Source: Litomosoides sigmodontis (taxonomy: Eukaryota > Nematoda > Chromadorea > Rhabditida > Onchocercidae). From it: 64,000 nt of DNA. Shown piece after piece: positions 12,201-24,100 of the stretch. The position numbers were made by a program, and so were the translations under genes. The notes under the pieces were generated by a model. That model had not been told where the DNA came from and made no database searches. It worked only from the letters and a program-made list of their open reading frames with translations. The stretch spans positions 8,171,398-8,235,397 of the forward strand of contig OY718808.1 of the NCBI GenBank assembly GCA_963070105.1. The letters are read 5' to 3'. Within the stretch, counting starts at the first letter, position 1. The number at the start of each line of letters is the position of its first letter.

Positions 12201-15200
12201 GGTAACTTTTTCTCGTCCTGCTTCAATAGCTTCCTTCTTTTTCTTCGTCAATTTAAGACCTTCGTCACTTAGTTGCTTTTCCGTGTCCACTTCCTCGATG
12301 ACTTTTCCTTCATCAGCAATCTTCTCTACTGGAGATACTGCTTCTTTCGGCTCCTTCTTTGCCTTCTTTTGTTTCTTTTCAACTTCCAGAGCCTTCTCCG
12401 GTTCCGGAACTGCCTTCGGAGTGGTCTCTTCGGTGACTTTGCCTTCATCAGCAATCTTCTCTACAGGAGATACTGCTTCTTTCGGCTCCTTCTTTGCCTT
12501 CTTTTGTTTCCTCTCAACTTCCAGAGCCTTCTCCGGTTCTGGAGCTATCTTCGGAGTGGTCTCTTCGGTGACTTTGCCTTTATCAGCAATTTGCTCTGCA
12601 GGGGAAACTGTTTCTTTTGGCTCCTTCTTTGCTTTCTCGGTGGAACGAATGGAAGCCTGAGCCGTTTCGAATCCTATGCTCATAATTGAAACGTCAATTA
12701 TTTCATCCTCTGTTTGCTTTTCTATAAGTAACGCGATTCCTGTTTCATCAATGATCTCGGTAACTTTTTCTCGTCCTGCTTCAATAGCTTCCTTCTTTTT
12801 CTTCGTCAATTTAAGACCTTCGTCACTTAGTTGCTTTTCCGTGTCCACTTCCTCGATGACTTTTCCTTCATCAGCAATCTTCTCTACTGGAGATACTGCT
12901 TCTTTCGGCTCCTTCTTTGCCTTCTTTTGTTTCTTTTCAACTTCCAGAGCCTTCTCCGGTTCCGGAACTGCCTTCGGAGTGGTCTCTTCGGTGACTTTGC
13001 CTTCATCAGCAATCTTCTCTACAGGAGATACTGCTTCTTTCGGCTCCTTCTTTGCCTTCTTTTGTTTCCTCTCAACTTCCAGAGCCTTCTCCGGTTCCGG
13101 AACTGCCTTCGGCGTGGTCTCTTCGGTGACTTTGCCTTTATCGGCAATCTTCTCTACTGGAGATACTGCTTCTTTCGGCTCCTTCTTTGCCTTCTTTTGT
13201 TTCTTTTCAACTTCCAGAGCCTTCTCCGGTTCCGGAACTGCCTTCGGAGTGGTCTCTTCGGTGACTTTGCCTTCATCAGCAATCTTCTCTACAGGAGATA
13301 CTGCTTCTTTCGGCTCCTTCTTTGCCTTCTTTTGTTTCCTCTCAACTTCCAGAGCCTTCTCCGGTTCCGGAACTGCCTTCGGCGTGGTCTCTTCGGTGAC
13401 TTTGCCTTTATCGGCAATCTTCTCTACGGGAGAAACTGCTTCTTTCGGCTCCTTCTTTGCCTTCTTTTGTTTCTTCTCAACTTCCAGAGCCTTCTCCGGT
13501 TCTGGAGCTATCTTCGGAGTGGTCTCTTCGGTGACTTTGCCTTTATCAGCAATTTGCTCTGCAGGGGAAACTGTTTCTTTTGGCTCCTTCTTTGCTTTCT
13601 CGGTGGAACGAATGGAAGCCTGAGCCGTTTCGAATCCTATGCTCATAATTGAAACGTCAATTATTTCATCCTCTGTTTGCTTTTCTATAAGTAACGCGAT
13701 TCCTGTTTCATCAAAGATCTCGGTAACTTTTTCTCGTCCTGCTTCAATAGCTTCCTTCTTTTTCTTCGTCAATTTAAGACCTTCGTCACTTAGTTGCTTT
13801 TCCGTGTCCACTTCCTCGATGACTTTTCCTTCATCAGCAATCTTCTCTACTGGAGATACTGCTTCTTTCGGCTCCTTCTTTGCCTTCTTTTGTTTCTTTT
13901 CAACTTCCAGAGCCTTCTCCGGTTCCGGAACTGCCTTCGGAGTGGTCTCTTCGGTGACTTTGCCTTCATCAGCAATCTTCTCTACAGGAGATACTGCTTC
14001 TTTCGGCTCCTTCTTTGCCTTCTTTTGTTTCCTCTCAACTTCCAGAGCCTTCTCCGGTTCCGGAACTGCCTTCGGCGTGGTCTCTTCGGTGACTTTGCCT
14101 TTATCGGCAATCTTCTCTACTGGAGATACTGCTTCTTTCGGCTCCTTCTTTGCCTTCTTTTGTTTCTTTTCAACTTCCAGAGCCTTCTCCGGTTCCGGAA
14201 CTGCCTTCGGAGTGGTCTCTTCGGTGACTTTGCCTTCATCAGCAATCTTCTCTACAGGAGATACTGCTTCTTTCGGCTCCTTCTTTGCCTTCTTTTGTTT
14301 CCTCTCAACTTCCAGAGCCTTCTCCGGTTCCGGAACTGCCTTCGGCGTGGTCTCTTCGGTGACTTTGCCTTTATCGGCAATCTTCTCTACGGGAGAAACT
14401 GCTTCTTTCGGCTCCTTCTTTGCCTTCTTTTGTTTCTTCTCAACTTCCAGAGCCTTCTCCGGTTCTGGAGCTATCTTCGGAGTGGTCTCTTCGGTGACTT
14501 TGCCTTTATCAGCAATTTGCTCTGCAGGGGAAACTGTTTCTTTTGGCTCCTTCTTTGCTTTCTCGGTGGAACGAATGGAAGCCTGAGCCGTTTCGAATCC
14601 TATGCTCATAATTGAAACGTCAATTATTTCATCCTCTGTTTGCTTTTCTATAAGTAACGCGATTCCTGTTTCATCAAAGATCTCGGTAACTTTTTCTCGT
14701 CCTGCTTCAATAGCTTCCTTCTTTTTCTTCGTCAATTTAAGACCTTCGTCACTTAGTTGCTTTTCCGTGTCCACTTCCTCGATGACTTTTCCTTCATCAG
14801 CAATCTTCTCTACTGGAGATACTGCTTCTTTCGGCTCCTTCTTTGCCTTCTCTTGTTTCTTTTCAACTTCCAGAGCCTTCTCCGGTTCCGGAACTGCCTT
14901 CGGAGTGGTCTCTTCGGTGACTTTGCCTTCATCAGCAATCTTCTCTACAGGAGATACTGCTTCTTTCGGCTCCTTCTTTGCCTTCTTTTCCTTCTTTTCA
15001 ACTTCCAGAGCCTTCTCCGGTTCCGGAACTGCCTTCGGAGTGGTCTCTTCGGTGACTTTGCCTTCATCAGCAATCTTCTCTACAGGAGATACTGCTTCTT
15101 TCGGCTCCTTCTTTGCCTTCTTTTGTTTCTTCTCAACTTCCAGAGCCTTCTCCGGTTCTGGAGCTATCTTCGGAGTGGTCTCTTCGGTGACTTTGCCTTT

Positions 15201-18177
15201 ATCAGCAATTTGTTCTGCAGGGGAAACTGTTTCTTTTGGTTCCTTCTTTGCTTTCTCGGTGGAACGAATGGAAGCCTGAGCCGTTTCGAATCCTATGCTC
15301 ATAATTGAAACGTCAATTATTTCATCCTCTGTTTGCTTTTCTATAAGTAACGCGATTCCTGTTTCATCAAAGATCTCGGTAACTTTTTCTCGTCCTGCTT
15401 CAATAGCTTCCTTCTTTTTCTTCGTCAATTTAAGACCTTCGTCACTTAGTTGCTTTTCCGTGTCCACTTCCTCGATGACTTTTCCTTCATCAGCAATCTT
15501 CTCTACTGGAGATACTGCTTCTTTCGGCTCCTTCTTTGCCTTCTTTTGTTTCTTCTCAACTTCCAGAGCCTTCTCCGGTTCCGGAACTGCCTTCGGAGTG
15601 GTCTCTTCAGTGACTCTGCCTTCATCAGCAATTTTCTCTATTGGAGATACTGCTTCTTTCGGCTCCTTCTTTGCCTTCTTTTCCTTCTTTTCAACTTCCA
15701 GAGCCTTCTCCGGTTCTGGAGCTATCTTCGGAGTGGTCTCTTCGGTGACTTTGCCTTCATCAGCAATCTTCTCTACTGGAGATATAGCTTCTTTCGGCTC
15801 CTTCTTTGCCTTCTTTTGTTTCTTCTCAACTTCCAGAGCCTTCTCCGGTTCCGGAACTGCCTTCGGAGTGGTCTCTTCAGTGACTCTGCCTTCATCAGCA
15901 ATTTTCTCTATTGGAGATACTGCTTCTTTCGGCTCCTTCTTTGCCTTCTTTTCCTTCTTTTCAACTTCCAGAGCCTTCTCCGGTTCTGGAGCTATCTTCG
16001 GCGTGGTCTCTTCGGTGACTTTGCCTTTATCGGCAATCTTCTCTACGGGAGAAACTGCTTCTTTCGGCTCCTTCTTTGCCTTCTTTTGTTTCTTCTCAAC
16101 TTCCAGAGCCTTCTCCGGTTCTGGAGCTATCTTCGGAGTGGTCTCTTCGGTGACTTTGCCTTTATCAGCAATTTGCTCTGCAGGGGAAACTGTTTCTTTT
16201 GGCTCCTTCTTTGCTTTCTCGGTGGAACGAATGGAAGCCTGAGCCGTTTCGAATCCTATGCTCATAATTGAAACGTCAATTATTTCATCCTCTGTTTGCT
16301 TTTCTATAAGTAACGCGATTCCTGTTTCATCAAAGATCTCGGTAACTTTTTCTCGTCCTGCTTCAATAGCTTCCTTCTTTTTCTTCGTCAATTTAAGACC
16401 TTCGTCACTTAGTTGCTTTTCCGTGTCCACTTCCTCGATGACTTTTCCTTCATCAACAATCTTCTCTACTGGAGATACTGCTTCTTTCGGCTCCTTCTTT
16501 GCCTTCTTTTGTTTCTTTTCAACTTCCAGAGCCTTCTCCGGTTCCGGAACTGCCTTCGGAGTGGTCTCTTCGGTGACTTTGCCTTCATCAGCAATCTTCT
16601 CTACAGGAGATACTGCTTCTTTCGGCTCCTTCTTTGCCTTCTTTTGTTTCTTCTCAACTTCCAGAGCCTTCTCCGGTTCTGGAGCTATCTTCGGAGTGGT
16701 CTCTTCGGTGACTTTGCCTTTATCAGCAATTTGCTCTATTGGAGATACTGCTTCTTTCGGCTCCTTCTTTGCCTTCTTTTCTTTCTTTTCAACTTCCAGA
16801 GCCTTTTCCGGTTCTGGAACTGCCTTCGGAGTGGTCTCTTCGGTGACTTTGCCTTCATCAGCAATCTTCTCTACCGGAGAAACTGCTTCTTTCGGCTCCT
16901 TCTTTGCTTTCTCGGTGGAACGAATGGAAGCCTGAGCCGTTTCGAATCCTATGCTCATAATTGAAACGTCAATTATTTCATCCTCTGTTTGCTTTTCTAT
17001 AAGTAACGCGATTCCTGTTTCATCAATGATCTCGGTAACTTTTTCTCGTCCTGCTTCAATAGCTTCCTTCTTTTTCTTCGTCAATTTAAGACCTTCGTCA
17101 CTTAGTTGCTTTTCCGTGTCCACTTCCGGAGGAACTGCTTCTTTTGGCTCCTTCTTTGCCTTCTTTTCTTTCTTTTCAACTTCCAGAGCCTTCTCCGGTT
17201 CTGGAACTGCCTTTGGAGTGGTCTCTTCAATGACTTTGCCTTCATCGACAATTTTCTCTGCAGGGGAAACTGCATCTTTCGGCTCCTTCTTTGCTTTCTC
17301 GGTGGAACGAATGGAAGCCTGAGCCGTTTCGAATCCAATGCTCATAATTGAAGCGTCAATTATTTCATCCTCTGGTTGCTTTTCTATATGCAATGCGATT
17401 TTTTTTGCATTGTATGTCTCCGTAACTTTTTCCGGTCGTGATTCAACAGCTTTCTTTTCCATCTTCAATTTGGAATTATCGTCGCTTGGTTGCTTGTCCG
17501 TATCCACCTCTCCGATGGCTTTGCCTTCATCTTCAATCATCTCTGTAGCTTCCACTGTTCCTTTTAGCTCCTTCTTTTGTTTCTTGTCCCCTGTTAGTTT
17601 TTCTTCAGCAACATTGTTCTGCATGGTGTCAGGGACTTCGATGGTCTTTTCTGGTGTTTCTTCTGTGGTTTGGTACTTTGGCTTTGCAAATTCAATCATT
17701 TGTTCACTAAGTTGCTTCTTCTCTATGTCCGTGATCTGATCCAAGACCTTCGATATTAAAACTTCCGTTTTATCAGTCTCATGAATATGCTCTTGTGTAG
17801 CAATAATTTGTTCACTCAGTTGTTGCTTCTTCTTATCCAAAACCTGGTTCAACTCTGGAGTAGGCCTTAAAATTTGAACTTCCGTCTGATCGGGCTCTCG
17901 TTTATGCTCTTTTGCAGCTTTTTCTTGATCGGCAATCAGCAGATTAAGAGTCGCAGTAGCATTTTCGGCTTTTATTTCGATATTTTCATTCTCTCGTTTT
18001 TTTGCTTTCGGTGCATTTTCGATTTGTATTTTTCGGAGTTTTCTTCGTTGTTTTTCATCCCATTCTTCGTTCACTTGTATATAGCATTCTGTAAGAGCTC
18101 GTCCAGCTGCATTTATGGCTTCGCATACATAATTTCCTTCGAGAATATGCTGCATGTACAGTTTTACGACACCGTTC
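1..18177 (-). CDS. ttn-1: Single giant exon encoding the PEVK-like spring (ttn-1 exon 41)
   Basis: An acceptor at 18178-18179 opens a frame in which every codon starts at a coordinate 3k+2. The same frame is found at 18176 and at the left edge, and every repeat period is divisible by three. I saw no stop in any variant unit I translated, giving at least 6,058 codons with no intron. The first 40 residues finish an Ig domain (GNYVCEAINAAGRA). Then come a charged helical region (about 17.5-18.05 kb) and the array. The A module is about 69% P, E, V and K, with lysine and glutamate nearly balanced, no aromatics and no cysteine, as in titin PEVK springs. The role inferred is an entropic spring in the sarcomere. 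The exon continues beyond position 1. The plus strand of this region also has very long open frames, treated as shadows. Confidence 0.93.
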
Positions 18178-21100
18178 CTGTACAATACATGAAAGAATCT
18201 GAAAAGAATATACTTCTTACACTGTGAATTTTAATGCTATTAAAATGGCGTTTTTAATGTTTTCATTCACCTCAGTTTTGCGCAAGAAAAATCAGTCCAT
18301 GCAAAAAAAAAGGATTGCTTCGTGATTGTTGTAGATACGTGAAAATTTTTGGCTATCATTCAATATTTCACACCTCATTAATATGTAGGCTTTATTTTAT
18401 TCACTTATTTAAAGGTTTATTTATTAATAAGGAAATGAAGGATTTCACTATCCTACTTTCTATTTTTATATGACGGGGCTGCATTTAAGATCACTTTATG
18501 GTTTTCGCTAGTGTAAAGGACAAGCTCTTGGTGTAGAAGCTGAATTTTTTTATTTCATTATTTAAACTCACGTGTTATTTCTTAGGATCGGACATCCATT
18601 ATGCGAAATTCGAATATGTGGTGTTGGTAGTCCTTGGACGGAACAATACAATCCTGTATTGAAATCTTCTTCAAAAACAGTAAATGATTGAATGAAGTGA
18701 GGTGGCTTCAAAGTTGAATGGGGGAAATATTTCTGTTTTTTGACCGATTCTTCAATAGAAGCTTCAAATTCGTTATCCCTAACAATCACACGATGTAAGG
18801 CAGATGGAATGTCAAATGTTGCCCTGTATTGGTGACGCGTAATGAGAATTATATATGCTTCTGCAGCATGGCGCATTGTATTCGCTGCACAGTGGACAAC
18901 TGTAAATACACCGATGTCGTCAGCAAGACTTCCAGACTGTTCTTGGCATATTTTAAACTGTCGATTTTCTAAAATTTCCGGTGGACCCTCAATCTGATGT
19001 AACTTGAATCGTGTTTCACATTCACTGCCTTCCGACGTTTCTCTCGCTTTTAAAAGCTGAATGTAGCGCTCAATAATTCCCTTATCTTCTAAAAATTCAT
19101 GAATTTCATCATTTTGAAACATTCTTTCGAATTTTACTCTTTCATTAATAACTTCTTGGCTCCAAAATGGAGGTCTTTCATTGGCATAATCCTGAGGTGT
19201 CCAGAATTGCCTTGCGCTGCGCTCGACCACTCTTAAATAAGTTCGCGTGCGAATAACTTCTTCTTCAATGATTATTTTCAGCAATTCCTCCTCCCTCACT
19301 TTCTTTGCTTTCTTTCGCAACTTTGTATAAGCTGAAAGTTTGTAATTCGTAACTTTTATTGTTATTGCTTCCGCTTCGATGACATAGTTTAGTGCGCCGG
19401 TTGAAATACATTGATCGGTGGTGATTTCTTTCTCATTTAACGTTTCCCTCAATTTTTCTCCTTCTCGATCTTCGGCCATTTCACTTCCCTTTTCAGTTAC
19501 AACAGCAGTTGAGCAAAATTTAGATGTCGAAAGTGATAAAATCACAGCCTCGGCTGACTGCATCGCATCTTCCACTTCTATTGCTGTTGTCAGGAAGACT
19601 TCAGGATTATATATACGAACAAAACTTTGGGTTTGTGCACTTCCAGTACCGTTTGTTGCTTCGCACACATATAATCCTTCTTTATTACCTTCCATGATTT
19701 TCAGTATGACAATGCCATCCTCATAAACGGTAAATATATTTCTGAAAAATATTACTAACAACTGAACATTATTCATTCATTAGAATGGTGAGACGATAAA
19801 CAGAGAAAGATAGGGCTTCAAAATACGGACAAGTAATTCATCTTTTCATTTAAATTTGACAGTAGTAAACATCTAAATTCAACCTAAAGATTATAAGATT
19901 GTGAGGACTAAATAATATCATGAAAAACAAGGAAATGTTAAAGAGGATTCCGGGAAAGTCGAATTGGCAAATGATTTTGTCTCAAAAAAATTCATAGATT
20001 TCAAACTTCGTGTGAGTTCTCCTTGAAATTTTATCCAAGGCAGGTCGTTTTTACATCTAATTTTATTGACTTGAATTCCTATTCTTCTATGTATCTCTTT
20101 TTCGAGTTTGCCAGAAGTGGAAACCCACCATGTAAAAATTCTCATTGAGTTAGAATGATCAACTGATCATTCGAAAGTGATTGCTAGATCATGTACACTG
20201 AAATTAAAACTTCCTACTTGTTGTCTGCCTGAATTCCTTTGCCATTACATGTCCAACGAATTACAGGCATTGGTTCAGCCACAACAACACATTTAAGTTG
20301 CAGTACTTCGTTTTCTCGTACGCTTATGTCACTCAGTGGTAACGTGAATTGAGGTGCTTGGAATTGATGAGTGAACGAGTCCTGTGAAGACATGGAACCT
20401 GGTGATAATCCGCCTGTGGTACGATCCTCCATAATACCTCCTGTAAACGGATTTTTTTTCCTCTTTTGAGCCGCTTAAATCTGCTAAATGCACTTCTGAA
20501 GAAATACAAAATATTTTTCAAAATACGCGTAGCGTTCAATTTCACTCCACTCGATTTTTATCACTATTCTCTGTTTAATTTCTTATCAGTTACTAAAATT
20601 TATGCGTCATTTGCCATATTATTGCGATTCTCAACATTAAAATTTGTTGATGGTTTAATTTAACGAATATCACATATTCATTCAATCATACATTACCTAT
20701 TAAATAAAAAAGATCATCGAAATGATATCTCAAAATTTAGTGTTGATGAAATCCTTTAATCACCTTCAACAATTAATCGACTTTGAGTTTCTGTAGAACC
20801 AAATAAATTTATCGCCGCACAACTGAAAATTGCATTGTCCTCTTCTGTGACATTTAAAATACGCAAAATGCAGATTCCATCATCGCATATAATCGAATAA
20901 CGCCTGAAAGATATAAACAATATACATATGATTCCGTTTGTTTTCTTACTAGGTGATTAATATAACACGGAATATGTGCTTGCTTATCCGGAATCTAACT
21001 GTATAACTTAAAGCATAAATTACATCACACTGTCTCCAAATTTTATCATACATACTCATTATTCTCGATAATGGCATCGTTTCGCTTCCATTGCACTGAA

Positions 21101-24100
21101 GGTAACGGACTTCCAGATATAATACATTTAAGCTGGACATTTTCACCCTCCTGAAACATATGCTTGTAATTGTGCTTTGAAGTAAAAGTGACGGTAGACT
21201 TTTGACATTAGAAAGTTCCAAGAATCTTTTGAAAATTTTGAAACAGTTAAGTCAGTGATAAGTGACTAAAAACTTGTTTGACAGGTTAAAAGAATAACTC
21301 AACATCTAGCTTCCTGAAGAGAGGGGAGATATTTTTTTATTCAACTTACTTTAACACGAATCTCATTGCTCAGCGATAGCTGGACTACAGGTATTTGTTC
21401 TCTCGCCGAAGTGCTACTTATGGAGCTTTCCTCTGATCCTGAAATTCCAATTTTCCAAAGCGTTCTGCATTACGAACTCATTCAGTCATTAGTTGTAGCT
21501 TCTAGCCTCCCCTTCTGATTTTAATTCCAATCGTTCCTCTTTTCTAATTCACTTCAGTGAACAGAATCAGGTAAAAAAAATCACAAAGGTAAGTAAAAAA
21601 AAACCAAAGATTTGTTTATTAAGTATTCCAATTCTTGTTCTTAAAAGAGTTTTTTTGAGTATGAAATATAAAGAGAAGGAAATTTCTGACGTAATTACGC
21701 TTTATTCAAATAAGTCAATACTTTGGACGTGAATAATAGAATGTGTCACAGCCTTTCCCGCTGAATTTTGCGCTTCACACACCAGACTGCCATTCCAACT
21801 TCTATCTACACTGTTTACTTTTAATATGCAGATACCATCTTCAGAGATCTCTCTTATGTTACTGCAATGATTACAATTAGTAATTTTGAAGACCCTCAAA
21901 ATTTTGATACAAATAAATAACTGCTGTAGCAGTCTTTTCATGACTACAACTATAAATACAAAATTTCTAAATTTCATTAAAAAGAAGAACTGGATTGTCC
22001 TTTCTGAAATAACGGAAGGAGCACCTTTAGCGGTCTGCCTTAATATTTTTCAATGATTTTTATGTTCCCAAAATGATCTAAAACGGTACTTACTCATTGG
22101 GAACAATTGCTTGCTCATTGCAATACCATTGAACACGAGGCGTAGGCGTCCCATGAATAATACACTTGAACAAATAAGTCGCAAATTCCTCGATTTCATA
22201 AATCTCGTTGAGTTCTTTAGCAAATTGAGGAGCCGAGTTGGCGGAAGACGTGCTAATTTCGTCAGCTGATTCATCTAAGAAAGTATCTGATAAGTTCATT
22301 TACTTAAACGGTGGAATTTTTCTTCTGAAAATCGAAATTCTGCTGTATTCATTTTCAATAATTTTCCTTGCATAAATATGTTAGAATAAGACAAGAAAGT
22401 GATATGCAGCGTTTAACAGTCAATTTAGCAAAACCATAATTTCTGTAATTTTACATCAACAGAAGCTTATAATTTCACACGCTCTCAGAATCACTTAATG
22501 ATGCACGGGAATCGTTAAAATCTAAACGAAGAATTTAACTATTGAAGAAAACTACTAGCAAACGAAAATTCATTCAAAAACCTATTCACAAAAAATTGTT
22601 GTTAATAGTGAAAAGGAAATTCGACGACATACAAGAAATCATAAAAGAAAATTTTGAAATCATAATTTCAAAAAAATTTCGTTACAAGAAGTGTAAAGAA
22701 TGCAAATTTAGCGACGGTTTAGTGTTTACTTACAAGATCCTATTCTTTCATCGATGGCTCCTTAAACAATTTCTCCTTTCTAATTATAGAAACTTTAGAA
22801 AAAACTTTTAGTGACTTGAATTTTTACTTTGATTTCATTTAATACGCTGAAAAAAAGGGATTGATGATGATCAAAACCAGGTATTTGTGGATGTCAGGCA
22901 AGATGATGTAGAATCAGGTGGAAATGGAAATTACGTGTGGCAAGAATAAATAACAAACCTTCATACATATTTCCATGCAAGATAAAAGTAGATTTGCTGA
23001 GTTTTACATTTAACTGTGTATGACTCCGCGATGTCGTCATCTCAAAAAATTTTGTTAAACATACTTATTAGGTACTTGAAATTCATGCACTAATAGTATT
23101 TGCATATTGAGATATTTTTTTTTTTAAATGACACTTCATTTCCCTTCGTTCGTTTCAATTTGGCAAGAATTTATGACACAAGTCATACTAGTATTTTACT
23201 AGTATAACTTGTGTCATATTAGTATTTTACTGTATACTAGTATTTTACTGTGTGACTGGTATTTTACTGTATGATTAGTATTTTACTACATGAGATTTTC
23301 ATGTGCCTCACTAATTATATGATACAATAAACCCTTCTGCACGTAAACACAACGGTCGCCCATCGTATGTTTCGTAACTACAAAAAACCATACCTGTGGT
23401 TTAAATTCCATAACTTCGTTTAAAACATGGCAAGAGATTTCAATATCGATCTTTGTCACCTCACTGCTGTACTTCTCTCCGATGACTTGAATAATTTGTT
23501 TGGACGTATGAGTTATCGATGATGATAGCTCTTCCTCACAACACTCAAAGAAATTATAAATTTCGATGTTCTCGAGAGATTGGCTTCTTACAGTCATAAA
23601 CTGTCTTTCCATCTGAACAATTGAAATAACTGCATCGTCATAAAAGCTTTCTGATTCTTGTTCGAAGTATGTTCTGATACATGAATTCTCTTCTTTTACT
23701 GCCTCTATCCATATTTCTGTAGTTTCTTGTACTACAGCTACTGCTTCAAAGTATGTGTGCAGACTTCTGTCCATTGTTGAAAGCATATCGGCAGACAGTT
23801 TTGTGAGATTTGATGAAAAAGCCCTGCTTGATTCCTCTGCAATAGTTGGTCCTCGACCAAGCAGTACTACAGAGGTATTTCCTATTTCCGATTGCACTTC
23901 GAAACTCGTTGACATGCTTATATATTCATGGGCAGAAGCTTGCAGATACAACTGATCATCGTTTCGTTTAATAGGCACATCTATACCAGCGTGGAAGCTG
24001 CTGTTTCGGCTCTGAAACCGCAATGTGCCCATAAAATCAACAGTTCTATATGCAAAGGAACGATTTAATTTGTAAACTCGTAGACGCTCTGATAAAATCA

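Larger units (their letters stand above)
22287..23311. other. Intron of ttn-1 with hairpin and minisatellite
   Basis: About 1 kb of AT-rich DNA. It contains the inverted repeat at 23173-23217 and the tandem repeat up to 23287. No exon fits the phases. Confidence 0.6.

Noticed and set aside
1..17500. CRISPR-like regular repeats
   Set aside because: The repeats are coding, contiguous, in frame and without unique spacers, and the gene is eukaryotic.
22542..22811. Plus-strand frame of 89 codons, basic
   Set aside because: It lies in an intron, is AT-driven in composition and has no domain or conserved pattern.
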